Shown piece after piece: positions 22,612-36,000 of a stretch of 64,000 bases of DNA. This DNA is from Hysterium pulicare CBS 123377 (Eukaryota > Ascomycota > Dothideomycetes > Hysteriales > Hysteriaceae), in contig AJFK01000977.1 of assembly GCA_000467715.1 (NCBI GenBank), forward strand, positions 62,001 to 126,000. Direction: 5' to 3'. The notes under the pieces were generated by a model. It did not search any database, was not told where the DNA came from, and was given only the letters and a program-made list of their open reading frames with translations. The position numbers and the translations under genes are program-made. Numbering within the stretch: the first letter of the stretch is position 1; every line of letters starts with the position of its first letter.

Positions 22612-25342
22612 ATGGGGAATAGTTCGACCAAGGAAGCACGGCCGTCCTCTTCACGGGTGCACTCACGCTCGGAGGCCTCGCGCCATCCGAGTTCACCCAC
22701 TGCATCCGGCCCAGCGGGGTCCTCTCAGCCCGCCGCGGATAGATCCCAGAGCACCATGTACAATTCAAGGGGAGGTCGAGGGAGCAGACACGACATATCA
22801 TTTCTCGGCATAGGAGGTAATTCTGAGCGAGATACACCTGCAATTGAACCTAGGAGAGAGACCAGAGCTGAGAGGGAGGCTCGAAAGCTGGAGAAAGAAC
22901 GAATTCTAAGGGAAAAGGAGCGTGAAAAAAGTTTACGCGACGAGGGTGTCGATGGCGGTTATTTGGTCACTTTGGGGACCTATACTGGGCCGGAGGACTT
23001 CAGCAAACCCGTTGTGAGACAGCTACAGGTTCGTAGCCATCAACAACCTCATAGGCATAACTGACAGAAGCGGGCAGATTGAGCGTCGATTGGCTCCATT
23101 CTGGAAAGGTCTCAATGACCACTCTGATTCCTGGGTAGAACATCAACTAGTTGCCGCTGTTAATGGCCTTCCGATCCCTCCGGCTGACGAAATACCTTCT
23201 GAAGAGCCCCCGCGCTCGAATAACCTCAGTGTAGATTGGAATGCTCGCTCCTCGAATACGAATATCAACACTCTCACAGTGCCAATCACTGGGAGATCTG
23301 CTTCTTCGACTTCCGATCGTTCAATGAACTTGTCTCCGTCGCATCCCGCATTTTCCCTGCCTTCTCCAACCTCGCCTATTGCCGCTCCGCAATCATCATC
23401 ACCATTCTTCCGCGGCCGCGCGAAGACCCTTGCGGCTCTCACTACGTCCTCGCGAAACAACTCACAGAGCGAAATGACTCCACAAGAAATACAGCTCACT
23501 AATGATCCGTATGTACATGGCCAGCGAATCGAAGCTTATCTCTACAAAAATGCTTCAGAGTGCCCGATCTGTTTCCTTTACTACCCACCGTATCTCAACA
23601 AAACTCGCTGCTGCGATCAACCGATCTGTTCAGAGTGCTTCGTACAAATCAAGAGGCCTGATCCACATCCACCCGAACATCACGACCCGAATGATCCAAA
23701 TGCATCAACGGAACCTCAAGAGGAGAACCAGCTGGTCTGTGAACCCGCTGCTTGCCCATTTTGCGTCCAACCTGAATTCGGCGTAACCTACGAGCCTCCG
23801 CCTTTTCGGAGGGGACTAGCCTATGCCAATCAAGGAAACCATTCCCTTGCAAATCCAACATCCGCTATGTCATCAACTTCATCGCTGAATTCTCAAGGCC
23901 TAGGTTCTCCGGGGGCTACGTCGCGAAGGAGAGCAACATCACTTGCCGCAAACGATTCGCATGTCATCACCACGGATAAGGTACGACCCGACTGGGCCAA
24001 AAAGCTGGCTGATGCCAGAGCACATGCTTTACGTAGAGCTGCAGCAGCTACAGCATTACACAACGCTGCTTACATGATGGGCAACCTACAAGCAGCCGAT
24101 GGTAGAGGATTTGTGCTTGGAAGGCGAAGACGAACAATGTTTGGAGGCGATAGTCCGAGCAGCAGTGGTCATGGTACACCGCGACATGATGGGAGTGTTG
24201 GTGCTTTATTTGCTGCGGCTGAAAGATCTGGAGGGGCTGGCAGTCGATCTACTGAAGGACAAAGTGATCTGTTTCCTGGTCGACATAGTTCGAGAAGGAA
24301 CAGGTTGGAAGATCTTGAAGATCTGATGATGATGGAGGCCATTCGGCTCAGTCTTGCAGCTGAAGAAGAACGGAAGAAGAAAGAGGACAAAGATACGGCG
24401 AAGGAGGCTAAAAAGGAAGGAAAGAAGAAAGCGAAAGAGGCTAAGAAAGCTGAAAAGGCCGCTAGAAAGAGCGGTTTTTTTCCACACGGTACATACGATG
24501 CGGATTCCGATTCAATTAATGCGGGTTCTTCATCAGCTGTAGGCAAAGGGAAAGGAGTGGATCGTTCTGGTGGATATGCAGGGTTCAATCCGATGACTGA
24601 GCCTACGTCGACTCTCAACGCTCCATCGTCCAAAGATGATTCTCAACGACATCTTGAGCAAAGTCGTGCGCACATTCAGCATCAAGCGTCTAGCACCGGC
24701 AATACACCGTCCCCGATCGACCCCAGTAACGAAACACCAGATCATCGATCCGTCCTTCGCAACCTCTCGAGGACTTCATCGTCTGCTTCTTCCTTCGCCG
24801 AGTCTTTACCGGGCTCTCTCCAGCGAGGCAACAGTGGCTTTGGAGCTTCAGCTTCCTCTTTCGAACCAAGTCCGAACGCGTCAGGAATCAGTATCAATCG
24901 GGACGAGACCCCTCCGGTCGGCACTCTGAGTAATGAGCCAATGTTCAACTTCAGAAGCCTTGCCGCTGTGATTAGAAAAGAAGAAGAGGATAAGGAGGGT
25001 GCAGGTGGCACCCGCCATATCGAAAACCTATCCGATGAACATCAAGGGTCGTCTGATAGTAGTTCCAGTCCCAACAGAAGTCGTGGCGACTCCGGCGAGA
25101 GCTCTTCCCAGGCTCCTCCACACATTGCTCTCCAGCCGCCAGAGTATGAAGAGAAGAATGGCGATGAGGTATTGGGGGAAAGCGTTGCAACGATGCGACC
25201 GCCGCAAGGGGCAATAGATGACGAGATTGAGCCTGCCCCTCCTCTTGAGGTCGTACCGAGTAACGGATCGAATGCGTACGATGCGAAGCATTATGGCGAT
25301 GTTGGCATGCTGGACTCATTAGGACAGCAGCCGACGCAGTGA
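22612..25342 (+). CDS. SIP5: SIP5-like zinc-finger protein
   Basis: Exons 22612-23028 and 23078-25342 give 893 aa. The N-terminus [15 protein letters not shown] could be N-myristoylated (Gly2, Ser5/6). The family core follows: [39 protein letters not shown], then a Cys-rich RING-like module around residue 300 ([36 protein letters not shown]) and [14 protein letters not shown] charged Lys/Glu-rich helix ([19 protein letters not shown]) and a long Ser-rich disordered tail complete it. In budding yeast Sip5 interacts with Snf1 kinase and the Reg1/Glc7 phosphatase and is tied to glucose signalling; the filamentous-fungal role is inferred. The length fits filamentous homologues, which are longer than the yeast protein because of the tail. 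Confidence 0.88.
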
Positions 25343-25490
25343 TTTTAGACAGATACCTACTCAAAAAGTCGTCAATTACTTGTTCTTTTACTTCTGCCCC
25401 CTTTCAATTTTTATATCAAACAGGTTTAGAGCAGCTTTTTGAAGTCATGGCTGGTTGACGAACCTTGGCTTGGCATTTGACACTCCCCTT

Positions 25491-25506
25491 TCTCTCTCTC
25501 TCTCTC
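25491..25506. repeat. (TC)n microsatellite
   Basis: Eight uninterrupted TC dinucleotides within a C/T-rich stretch about 150 bp after the SIP5 stop. Confidence 0.8.
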
Positions 25507-26585
25507 ATATCCCCGTTCATCAATTATACCACGGCGTTCGTTTACATCCGGCGTTTGGGGGCTAGCCGAAATTTTGGAACTGCTTCACTCTTCCCCTCTT
25601 CCCCCTGCCTTCTCTCCCGTAACACCGTTTTCTTATCCGTCTCTCTTTTCATACCACGTCATAGGGGATACCTGCATTGGGCGTGAGTGATGGGCACTCC
25701 GGGAGGACTTCTGCTTCGCGCTTTCATTTACCTTTCGCGGAGGTCTTTGTACATGTGGTTCTGGGACGGGGCGGGAAGGGAAAGAGTCAGGAGAACTGAG
25801 AGTGGGGAGGATGGAATTGGGTGTCGGTGTGGGGTGTGTATATGAGATCGAGATTGAACTATGAAGGTATGAATTAAGACTTGTATTTTCGATTGTATAT
25901 CCTCCGATGGTGCCGTGTGCTTGTGGGATGTGATGTTGAGTATGTATGGTTGCTTGTCTTGACTTGTATCCTGCAGGCTATGCGTGAAGGTGTTGAGATA
26001 ACGAGGTGGTGGAGGATAGGAGTACGCTCCGTCTCATTGACTCTTGTCGCTGGCTTATTTGTTAGGCTTGCGACGCTCTGATTGATTAAGACGTTAGTAT
26101 CTTCGTATCTCTCAACGAGCCTGGATAGCTGAATCGCTAACATTTTGCGCGGTTACACGAGCAACCCATCCACGGAGCGACAAGAGCGAAAATGAGGAGA
26201 GGACTACATGGTGCACGATAGTGAATGCTAGAACTCACACCTTTCCCATTTAATCTCATAGACTACAACCAGAAACGCAGCCAGACACCCTTCCAGACTG
26301 CGCATCACCAACCGCTGACGAACGAAGTCTATTTGGGACTGGCCAGTCCTAGCACATTACCCCTATACTGATTCTGCCTTGAGGCTTCCGCGCCTCGAGG
26401 GTAAATGAACGAGCAAGGGTCGACAGAGAGAGAAGAGCCGGAGCTAACATCAAAGTAGCCTCAAGAACTGCCTAATGGGGAGTAGAATAATCTATTTTCC
26501 TACAGGGGTCATGTAAATCGTGCTTTTCGTAGGATTTTGAGGCAGTGTTTTGCTTTTTTATTCCTGTATACGAGAAGGAATGAGG

Positions 26586-26622
26586 TACACACAAACACAC
26601 GCATTCACATACACATTCACAA
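26586..26622. repeat. AC-rich simple sequence
   Basis: Interrupted CA repeats (ACACACAAACACACGCATTC onward) in the gene-poor stretch; no further structure seen. Confidence 0.6.
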
Positions 26623-29600
26623 CATTTACAACTAAGTCTCAGTTACTCCGATGATGGAAAGTTAGGTACAAGAACGCGTGTACAAAATGCTTATAGTTAC
26701 ATATATTTTACGAGAAGGCTAACCGGATATGGTAATACTTGAGTTGACCAGTGAAAGAGCTGAGAAAATGGGTGCCTGCGGGGCGCCTTATTCGTATTTT
26801 ACGAGAACTCCACAACATGATCCATATAAAAACCAAGGCAGAATGCGAAGATCGCGTACGCGCGGCCGCAGAAGATGATTAGTTTTTGGTGACAGGGAGT
26901 GATGGTGTTGTTGTTGGGTTCGAGCGAGGTAGGTGAGGCCGTTATCCTTTGACGGGCTTGAGGCATGCACGACATGTAAAATGCTGCAATCGCAGAGGTC
27001 GAGTCTAAATTGAAGAATCTTTGCTAGGTTCTTTGGGTCCTCGTGGTGAGTTAGCTAAATGTGTAGTGGCTTTGGCTTTCGTTACCACGCCGATGCGGAG
27101 TGTCCAGAGTTGTCGATTGAGCCGATGTCTGCCTCGCTAATGGTATTTCAGAGCATTTTTGATGCTTTTTGTTGATACAGGTTTGTCTACGCTTGTGAGT
27201 TGGAACGGTGTCCGCCTTGCCAGTGCTGGGGTACAGTATCCACGACGTTGTTGAGGTGGAGCTGAAGGATCAGAATGTTGTTAAATCAAAAGTCCAGCCG
27301 CGCGAGGGAGTTCATGGATGTAACAGGAGCTCAACTGCTACAGGTTAAGGCTGGAGATCCGTAGACTGTTAGCTTGGCTTGGAGAAGGGTAGTCGCCCAG
27401 CATCCTTCCCCACCGCGTCGTCCAAAATAGGTGTTAAATACTGCAGCAGTGCCAGGAAAGATTCGAGTTGGTCAACAAGCGCCGTGAATGCCTCAGTTTC
27501 GAAGGTCCTGTGATCACAAGGTCCATATCAGAACAAACCTCGCTCTTTCGGTTGGGCATGAAGATAGGCCATTTGCTGTGACTTATACTAAGATCGACGA
27601 GAATAGGATAAGGCTATTGCTCGTATGTTTCGGATGGATGTCATTGTGATGCAAGCAGAGTCTTCCTGACCATTAATGCACTGCGCCCACCTTGGCGGTC
27701 TGGTGTCCCCCCAAAAGAAAACCCTCACTAGAGTTGACCAAAGTCCATCGATCTTGACGAGAAGCTGGAATAAATAATGGTTGCGGAAAAGAGTTGGTTT
27801 CCCAGATGCTACAAGAATTGTAGCATAATCCAATACGTGTGGGTTTCTTTGCCCGACAACTGGCAACGCCACCGTCTACACCGTATAACAATCTGCTTCG
27901 TTCGCCAACGTACTCGAGCTGGGAATGCTTATGTGCTGGTTGCTAGCGTTCTCAAAAATCTAGTCCTACAGCCAATACCTCCACGTCGCCATAGGAGACG
28001 GACACAGAATAGGCTCGGGGTATGGGATGTTGCCAGTCGTTGATGGATCTTCAGTCATTGTTCGTATCCACACATCATGGCAATGAAATCGCAGGCAGTA
28101 CCTTCTCCACGACGATGATCTTAGATTCCAAGTGTGGGCTGTGAACAATATGTTAGGCCACAGGTTCGGTCCTATAGCGCGTATTGGGACGCCGAGAGAT
28201 GGCCACGTCCTTCGAAACCGTAAGGCAGACTCTGAAAAGAACTTTATTAGTCCTAACGGCATTATATAGGCAATAATTGTTCCCCTAATCCTGTTTCCAT
28301 CGTAGATTCGATTGATTTGCCGCGGAGGGGGATATATCGCGCAGCTCGTGGTCGTCCCCACTTGTGAGCTGAAAGTGACCATGTATAACATGCATTATGT
28401 ACGTTGGCCTTCGTATGCTGGTCGCCTTGTGGATTGATCTTTGAATTTTCCGAAAAGCGCAAAGTGCGATTTCGATTTCTAATTCTTCTCTCCGAGGTTT
28501 ATCGATGTTTCCAATCGAAGCTCTCGAGATAGACCGCGAATGCCATTGGTCCGCTCGGTCTGGCACGGTTCAATGCATGTTGTTGTATGTTCTGTGGAGC
28601 ACAGCCGCGGATCGGCGTGTAAGTTGGTGAGTAAGAGAGTCGAGAGATTTCCGAAGAAGGCAAAGGGAACCGGGGGTGAACAGATCCAGCAGGGTCAAGA
28701 GCCAGCACGCAGCTTGAATGAGACATAAGAGGCCAATGAAAGAGCGGATTGATGTCTCCTTCAGCATTTTCGAGACTCGTAAATGCACTTGGTGAAGTGG
28801 CAGGACTCGCGAAGGATTGCACCGGATTACACCGAGAGTCGCAGGGTGGTCTAAGAGTGGAAGAAAAAGCCCATCAGGGCGTGGAAGCCTCTCACCTTTC
28901 AATGCACATACTGAAGAGGACAAGCTGGCCATTCCGGGGTCAATCTGAAGTGCGTAGACCAGACACAAAGTGGCCTCTTCGGGGCTTTGTCACGCATGCA
29001 AATTAATAAACCTAGGCGGGCGTCAGATGACACGATGTCATTAGGGCAAGGCGCAATCTGGAGATAAGCTTTCGCACCCAGAGCTGGATCGCCGGTGCAG
29101 CGATCTGGGCAAAAGCTTGACATGGCGGAGTCGAGGATGTGATGGTGCTGTTTCGGAGCGTTGACAGTGCTATGCTGCTTTGAGCCCTGACATTCCTTCC
29201 GTGGCCCCTGCTCCTCCTCAGCCTTCCATGCAGGGCGACACTTCATCCTTCCAATGACACATATGCCCATGCTTTACATTCTCATACACAGTACCCGAGG
29301 GGCACAGTGAATGTGTCCCCGTTCCCGGCGCCTAATCGAGCCCTTTCTCGCGCCACCCCATGTTTTGTGTCCTGCGCAAGAAGACCCTATCAATCATTGA
29401 CCCGGAAGATTAAGTCGCATGTTCTTCTCGCACACATTGGCCATCTCAAACTTCCTTTATTTCTCGGTTGTTCAATTTCCTAGTGTCAGTAGTTCGTACC
29501 GAGCTTCGACTCTCACTCACAAGAATCCATCCATCTATCCGTACCACCGAGTGCATACAGCCTCCATCCCCCGTGTCAAAGCCCCTCTTGTGACAGTAAT

Positions 29601-30110
29601 AGCATCCCCTCCTCAGAGGCAAAGTATGACAAGACAAGGGTCATTGTCCAGTCAGCTCTTTGTCTGATCTCCCCTCCTTGTTAGTTCCTTTGTGTCTTGT
29701 CTAAGCTCTTTATGCTGCATATCCTTCCGTTCGCAGATGGTCACCATTGTTCGTATTCCAACCATCCTGCGCGGCTTATTCGACACTTTATTCTTCTGCG
29801 TGGAAGCCAGACTACTGGTGCCCCAGACAAAGATGGGGGCAGGGTCGTTTATTCTTACAGGCGGCATATTAAAACATCGGGATGTCTTCTGTAGGAGTCA
29901 TTCTGTATATCCTATTGCTCTCCTGTACTCTCTGTGAACTCTCCTTGCCCTTTATGCAGCCAGTTTAGCATATATATTACAGGTATGCACACGCCTTTTG
30001 CTTTAGCTTACTTTTGTCTTCTATGTTTGATGTTTGAAGTGCTGTAGCTACTTTTCACTGACTGAGAATAGCTCAAATAGAGATTCCATAGCTGTTTGTT
30101 CTTCTGCATC

Positions 30111-31527
30111 ATGAAGCAAATAGCACGTCAGCCCTCAAACAGCTTCCATGTCCGCCAATGCTCGGACATTGAGAGTCAGGCTTCCAGCTCAGCGAGCTCC
30201 GACGACGAGAGGTCCTCACGCTCACGATCAGCTTCATTAAAGGCTCTTTTGAAGATCAATCGCTGGAGGGGACGCTCATTCAGTCCCGTAGACCATGTGA
30301 AACGGGCAAAACGAAGGATAATATGGCGTTGGACACTGATTGTCCTCGGTGTTCTGTCTGTTTTCGGAGTCATAGCAGCTATGTGAGTTTGACACCTATC
30401 CGGCACAGGACCTTCCACAGCCAAGCAGTCGAGCCAATCAAGCCTTCTGGGATCTTCTTGTGGATTCTTGGACTCTAGGAACGAAGACTGCTTGGGTTAT
30501 GTGGAAATATCCTAGGCACATCATCATCGTCTAAGTAATGCTGACCCATCTTAGAACCTATGTATCTCTTGTGGCGGCCCTCATACATCGGCTCAACCCA
30601 CCAAAAGATAATAGCGGACTTCAATATCTCGTAGAGCAATGGAAGGAGCCTAACGCCAACGGTGCATGGCAATTCCCCTGGCGGGACGACTTCAGCCGCG
30701 ACATCGTTCCTAAATCCTGTCACTCGCACAACGACTACTGGCGATCCGTCCCACTCTACGAAGCCCTCGCAGCAGGCTGTGTCGGCGTCGAGGCAGACAT
30801 TTGGTTACAACCGAACAAGGAACTGTTCGTCGGTCACGCGAAGTCAGCTCTGAAGCCCACTCGCACTCTTCGAACTCTTTACCTCGACCCTCTCTCTAAT
30901 ATTTTGACAAATCGAAACGTCTCGACCGCGTCAATCGAATCGAAGGAGATTGGTGTATTCGATGCCGACCCCAACGCCCAAGTGATTCTCCTGATAGACT
31001 TCAAGTCCAATGGACACGATCTATGGCCAGTGCTACTGTCACAACTAGAGCCTCTACGAGAGAAAGGTTGGCTTACCTACTTCAACGGCACCAAAGTCAT
31101 ACCTGGGCCCATAACTGTTGTAGGAACGGGCCATACGCCTTTCGAGCTCGTCCAAGCCAACTCAACAAACCGCTACGTCTTCTTCGATGCGCCGCTCAAC
31201 GATATCTCCGATAGCAATTACACAGCTGAGAACTCGTACTACGCCAGCGTACGGATGAGCTCGGCCATCGGACACATCTGGTTCAATAAACTAAGCGGCG
31301 GTCAAGTTAATACCCTCAAAACGCAGATACAGGCCGCAGATGCCAAGGGGCTCAAGTCGAGGTATTGGGACACTCCTTCGTGGCCCATCTCTCTTCGTGA
31401 CAAGGTTTGGTCTACGCTTAGTGAGAATGGTATTGGTATGTTGAATGTGGATGATCTTGTTAGCGCTACGAGGTGGAATTGGAATTGGTGTGTCATTGCT
31501 GGATTGACTTTGTGCGGGCACAGTTGA
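30111..31527 (+). CDS. AIM6: AIM6-like PLC-type phosphodiesterase fold protein, membrane-anchored
   Basis: Exons 30111-30382 and 30555-31527 give 414 aa; the 172-nt intron is longer than most here but the phase fits (AT + A). The N-terminal 70 residues are basic and Ser-rich with an SRSRS-like patch, followed by a transmembrane segment (RWTLIVLGVLSVFGVIAA), so the catalytic-like domain is probably lumenal. That domain has the glycerophosphodiester-phosphodiesterase/PLC-like hallmarks KSCHSHNDYWR, AAGCVGVEADIWL and LFVGHAKSAL, then VILLIDFKSNG, VVGTGHTPFE and the end GIGMLNVDDLVSATRWNWNW. In yeast, AIM6 was named from a mitochondrial-inheritance screen; its substrate is unknown. The paired His and Glu/Asp residues suggest the fold keeps an active site, but activity is inferred. 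Confidence 0.87.
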
Positions 31528-31812
31528 AGCGCGGAATGCTGGTGGCTTTTCATTGTACATACTTCCATTGAAACAATTGTAGATACCCTCGTTAAGCATA
31601 CCCAATAATATCTGAATTGAATCTTTGATACCGAAAATGTTTTTAACGAATAAAGCCTGATCCTGCGTCTGCGAACCTCCAAAACAAACCGTGGTATTGA
31701 TTGGATGCACGTGACCCATAGGGCTGAACTAAATCGCCGCAGTATCTCCGTACTGACATCAACACCCAAGGAAAGAAGCATAGCAAACTAAAAAACGCAA
31801 CTCGCAAAAGCA

Positions 31813-32736
31813 ATGGCCTCAGATATGCAAATAAACCCCCAACGCGCAAAACAGCTCCTCGAGAACCTCTCCCACATAACCCAGCGCATCCAATCCGCCA
31901 ACAAAACAAACAAACCCGTCCGTTCAACCCCTCCGCACCTCCCAGTGTCCCCGTTTCTAAATCCCGGAACAATTAGTGAACCTCCCCAAAACTAATATTC
32001 CTCTCTATCTCAGATCCGCCTCATAGCCGTCTCAAAACTAAAACCCGCAACCGACATCCTCTCTCTACACCAGTCCCCAACCACGCCCCACCTCCACTTC
32101 GGCGAAAACTACGTCCAGGAACTCGTCGAGAAAGCCCGCATCCTCCCTAAATCGATAAAATGGCATTTCATAGGCGGATTGCAATCGAATAAATGCAAGC
32201 AACTAGCCGAGCAAGTGCCGAATCTATGGTGCGTGAGCAGCGTGGATAGTGCTAAGAAGGCGGATGGATTGGATAAGGGGAGGAGAGCGGCCCTAGAAAG
32301 TGCGAATGGGGATGGGGAGGGGAAAGGGAGAGAGATAGAAGAAGAGGAGAAGTTGAGAGTGAAGGTCCAAGTAAACACCTCCTCCGAACCTTCAAAATCT
32401 GGCGTCGAGCCTGAGGATGCGTTGGCTCTGTGCCAGCATATCTTATCCTCGTGTCCGCATCTCCGCCTCTCGGGCTTCATGACTATTGGTGCGATAGCGA
32501 GGTCGCAGGCTACGACCCCGGAGACGGAAAATGAGGACTTTGTAGCGTTGAAAAGGGTCAGGGATCAGGTTGCGAAGGAGCTGGGCTGGAAGGAAGAAGA
32601 GTTGGAGTTGAGTATGGGGATGAGTGCGGATTTTGAGGGGGCCATTAAGATGGGGAGTGATGAGGTGAGGGTGGGGAGTGAGATTTTTGGGGAGAGGCCG
32701 GCGAAGAGGGATGCGGTGGTTGTGGAGAAGGGGTAG
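31813..32736 (+). CDS. Pyridoxal-phosphate homeostasis protein (YggS/PROSC/YBL036C family)
   Basis: Exons 31813-31917 and 32014-32736 give 275 aa. The donor is GTCCGT, non-standard at +3, but splicing there restores the family motif KPIRLIAVSKLKPATDIL; Lys43 of SKLKP is the PLP-binding lysine. Downstream come HLHFGENYVQEL, WHFIGGLQSNKCK, VKVQVNTSSEPSKSG, RLSGFMTIGA, ELSMGMSADFEGAI and VRVGSEIFGERP, a complete alanine-racemase N-terminal-type barrel. An acidic, low-complexity insertion of about 20 residues lies before the strand KVKVQVNTS. These proteins bind PLP without known catalysis and buffer vitamin B6 supply; that is family knowledge. It follows AIM6 on the same strand with 285 bp between. 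Confidence 0.92.
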
Positions 32737-33075
32737 TTGATAGGGTTTGATTAAAATCAAAGCTATTAACATGTTCGCCATGTTCGCCACGGATGTATAA
32801 GACTGCTACTTTCAACATTGATATATTGCAGGAATCGTCGGCGACAAGTCAGGCTGAACGGCTTTCTGAAGGACTGACGGAGATGCTCCAACGCTTTTCA
32901 ATAATGGACTTGGGCGTTGGCCAATAGCGTGCACCTTTACACACTTCCCAAGATTTTGTGCCATCGCTCCAGGATATGCTTGCACAGGATATGCTCGCAC
33001 TTCCCCAAACTCACTTATGAACAACGATGTACCGCCCTATTGAATACAAGACAAGAATTATGCCAAAGGTTATGT
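32737..33075. other. Convergent intergenic region
   Basis: 3' flanks of the PLP homeostasis gene (+) and AP-2 alpha (-). Nothing notable was seen. Confidence 0.5.
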
Positions 33076-36000
33076 TCAACTCATCCCCTCAATACCCTGA
33101 GCTAAACGCTCTTCCATAAGTTTAAGAAGCACCGGAGGCACAGCTTCATCTGTTGCCCGGACGGTGATGCGGTATTTCTAAAAGACTAATCAGCAACTTC
33201 CCCTCCTCACGTCCCAGAGAGATACTTACCCGGGATTCAAAATTCGGCTCCAGTCTCAACAGACACCCAAATTTGCCTCCCTCGCTCGTGTGCATTACCG
33301 TAGCACCTACGATGTTCTTCGAGTTCGGATCCACGCCATCCAAGATTCCCCATTTGAAGCCTTTGACTACCTTACGCACATATTCCATATCCATCGTCCG
33401 ACCTTGAGCGATATTGAAGATACTCTGAGCTTCGCGGGGTGCGCCGCCAATCTGCTTCCACCTCTTGAAAAAATCCTCGGCACCCAGCTCTGCAGCATCC
33501 ATGTATTTGTGTAGTACAACTGGAAGCTGTAGAGTCAGAGCCTGCAAAGCTCCAGCCAAGTATGATATTCGGATGGTCGGTGCTTCCGTAAATACATTTC
33601 TGGCCTCGAACATGATCATTTGCTGTGTTTGGCCATCTGGCGGAATCACTGTATCTGGGAGGCCCTTTATATCTGTCTTCAAGTATTCCGCTGATCGGTT
33701 ATCCAGAGTTGTGGTGAAGGAGCCCATTGGGAATGATGATTTGTTGGTGAAGTAGAATATGACACATCCTAGTTCGCTCCGATACTCCGTCCGTAGACCA
33801 ATCTGAATCTGAGCATCTTCGTACAGGACACCCTCTGGCCGAAGAAGCAGGCGATTGTATCCTATTTCCCAATCTGGACTCAAGTGAGCAGCGCTAGCCA
33901 AATTCGGTGCCTTCAGGACTTTGTTGGTATCGATATTCATGTCCAGCCCTGCCAAATCATCCGAAATTTTCGAAACCGCCCCATTAGTTCCGTTTGATGC
34001 TGCAGTGCTTTGTTTTCGCACAGGAGTTGCATTGGTAAAACTTCGTTTCAGGCCTGTATTCTGAACCAGATTGAATTCCTTTGGATCGGCATTCGCGTCT
34101 CTGCCCCCAACAACCCACGTCCGCTTGTCGCTAGTAGTTGAATGCTTTTGGTGTAATCGAGATAGAAGGGCTGAAGTTCGTTCAGGGAAAGGGGGCATTT
34201 CATCGCAGACCGTCCTCAGCAACTCGTCCGTGGGTTGAGTAGCAAGTGCTAGATATTCGCACGCTCGTTGCTGCAACTCGGAATCCAGTGAGTGGCTGTA
34301 AGCGCGGAAGGTTTGTAATAGCTGCGGCTTAATCTCCGGAAACAAATTGACGAATTTGATAAAAGAAGAAAGGAGTATTGCTCTCGTACTCGACGAGCAA
34401 CCTCGCATCTTGGCTTGCAAAGCCAGGAACTGTTCGATTGGATTGCATCCTTTGTTATCGGCAATCAGATGTCCGAATTCTCCAAGAAGATAAGCACCAA
34501 TCTTAACCAGCGTTTCGTGACAATCTGTTTTGATGTAGTGCAAGATGTGTTGAGCTGCGTACACCTGAAGTTCGTCGTTGTTGGTGACAATCTGGATGAC
34601 TCGCTGCCACACCTCGTCGCTAACGTGATCTCCGGCCATTGCAATTAGCCGAAGTGATATGTCTACATACCACTGAATGTCGGTCGCGTACTTTTCGGTA
34701 AGAATAGCAATCTTCAGGACCATTTCTTCTCTTATTGCATAATCCGCAGTCTGTAGATATTTCAGAAGCTCAGAAACAATGGCCTGTGCATTCGTCGGAT
34801 CGCACATGCTGTACAATAGGTCGAGGCCTTGCCTTCGTACACTGATATCTCTATCTCGTAACGATCCAATAATGATGCTTTGGTGCTTCTTGATAGGGTC
34901 GAGCGTCTCCGATCTTGCTGCCAAGTGGGTCATTGCCTCCAAACCAAGATAGCGGACATTCGTCTCCCTAGATGCAATGAATTTTCCAAGTCGCTCCGAG
35001 ATCTGTACCATAAGATCATTTTCCGTATCCAGATGGATGACCAGGTTTATGGCTTCGAAAAGTACTGCGTTTTGTGCGTTATTCTGTTGCACGTTCTTGG
35101 GCATTTCCATGGCGGAGTTCATGATCCGCTGTAGTGACTCTCTGATGAGGTTTCTAATGTGAGTATCCTCTAGTCCCATTAGCCAAGTGCAAGAGTAACC
35201 AATGGTGGAAGAAAGTACAGACCTGGAGGTGGGTAATATTGAAGCAGTTTAAGCAGCTTGACCTGAATCCAGGGGCAGGGCACTTTGTAGTAGAGGTATC
35301 CCTCAGCACATTCGCCATCCACGACGATTTTCTTTAGCCTCCCCGCAGCTTTTACATAACTCCCCTTGTACTGCTCCGGGTTTTCCTGCACCAGAGCCAT
35401 GACTAGAGATGTTACGGAGAGAGCAACTCCCATATCTGGATCATCCATCAGTGATATTATCCGCTCCGCCCACTCAAGCTGTACGATGCTAGGATATTTT
35501 CGATAAAGACGTAGGAGTGTTAGCGCGGCCTTTTTCTTCACAAACGCTTTCGACGCTCTGTTCCCCATTAGCCATTTCTGAAGGGATTCCGCAATATGAA
35601 TTGGACTGACGGTGAGATCAATAGACGGTGGACATCCGAACTCAATGCTTCGCCCATTTCTTTCCCGCCCACGTTGGCAATAGCATGCAGTGCCAAACAG
35701 TTGTTCAACTCATTATGATCTAAGAGATCCTTTCTTATACTGTTAACGACTAGATGTAGTAACTCATGCTGTTCGTGTAAAAATAATGTAACCGCAAGGT
35801 ATCCGATCTGCTTTTCTGAATATTTCGTGGCTGATATTAAGTTGACCGCTTCGAGATGACCGAAATCGACGTTCCACCCGAGTATGTAAATGTACAAAAG
35901 CTTTCCGATCAGCGCAGTTGTAGAGTTGGGTGTCAGGGTGAAGCTACCTTGCAGACGTATTTCTTTTTGGAATAACCATTGAGATTACCATCTAGGAGAG

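Larger units (their letters stand above)
25343..30110. other. 4.8-kb stretch without recognisable genes
   Basis: All open frames here are short (up to about 130 codons), overlap on both strands and show no family motif, signal peptide plus cysteine pattern, or plausible splice series. It contains two microsatellite-like tracts (25491-25506, 26586-26622). The final part is pyrimidine-rich and may be AIM6 leader. No tRNA B-box or repeat-element end was recognised. In a window otherwise near one gene per 2 kb, this gap is exceptional. Confidence 0.55.

Noticed and set aside
22228-22843. Open frames overlapping the SIP5 leader and start on both strands
   Set aside because: They lack ATG starts or motifs and are explained by the C-rich leader.
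26910-26945. GGTTCGA-like word that could be a tRNA B-box
   Set aside because: No matching A-box or cloverleaf stems could be drawn around it.
28285-29270. Cluster of overlapping minus-strand frames in the gene-poor stretch
   Set aside because: No shared phase, splice sites or recognisable motif; compositional artefact is more likely.
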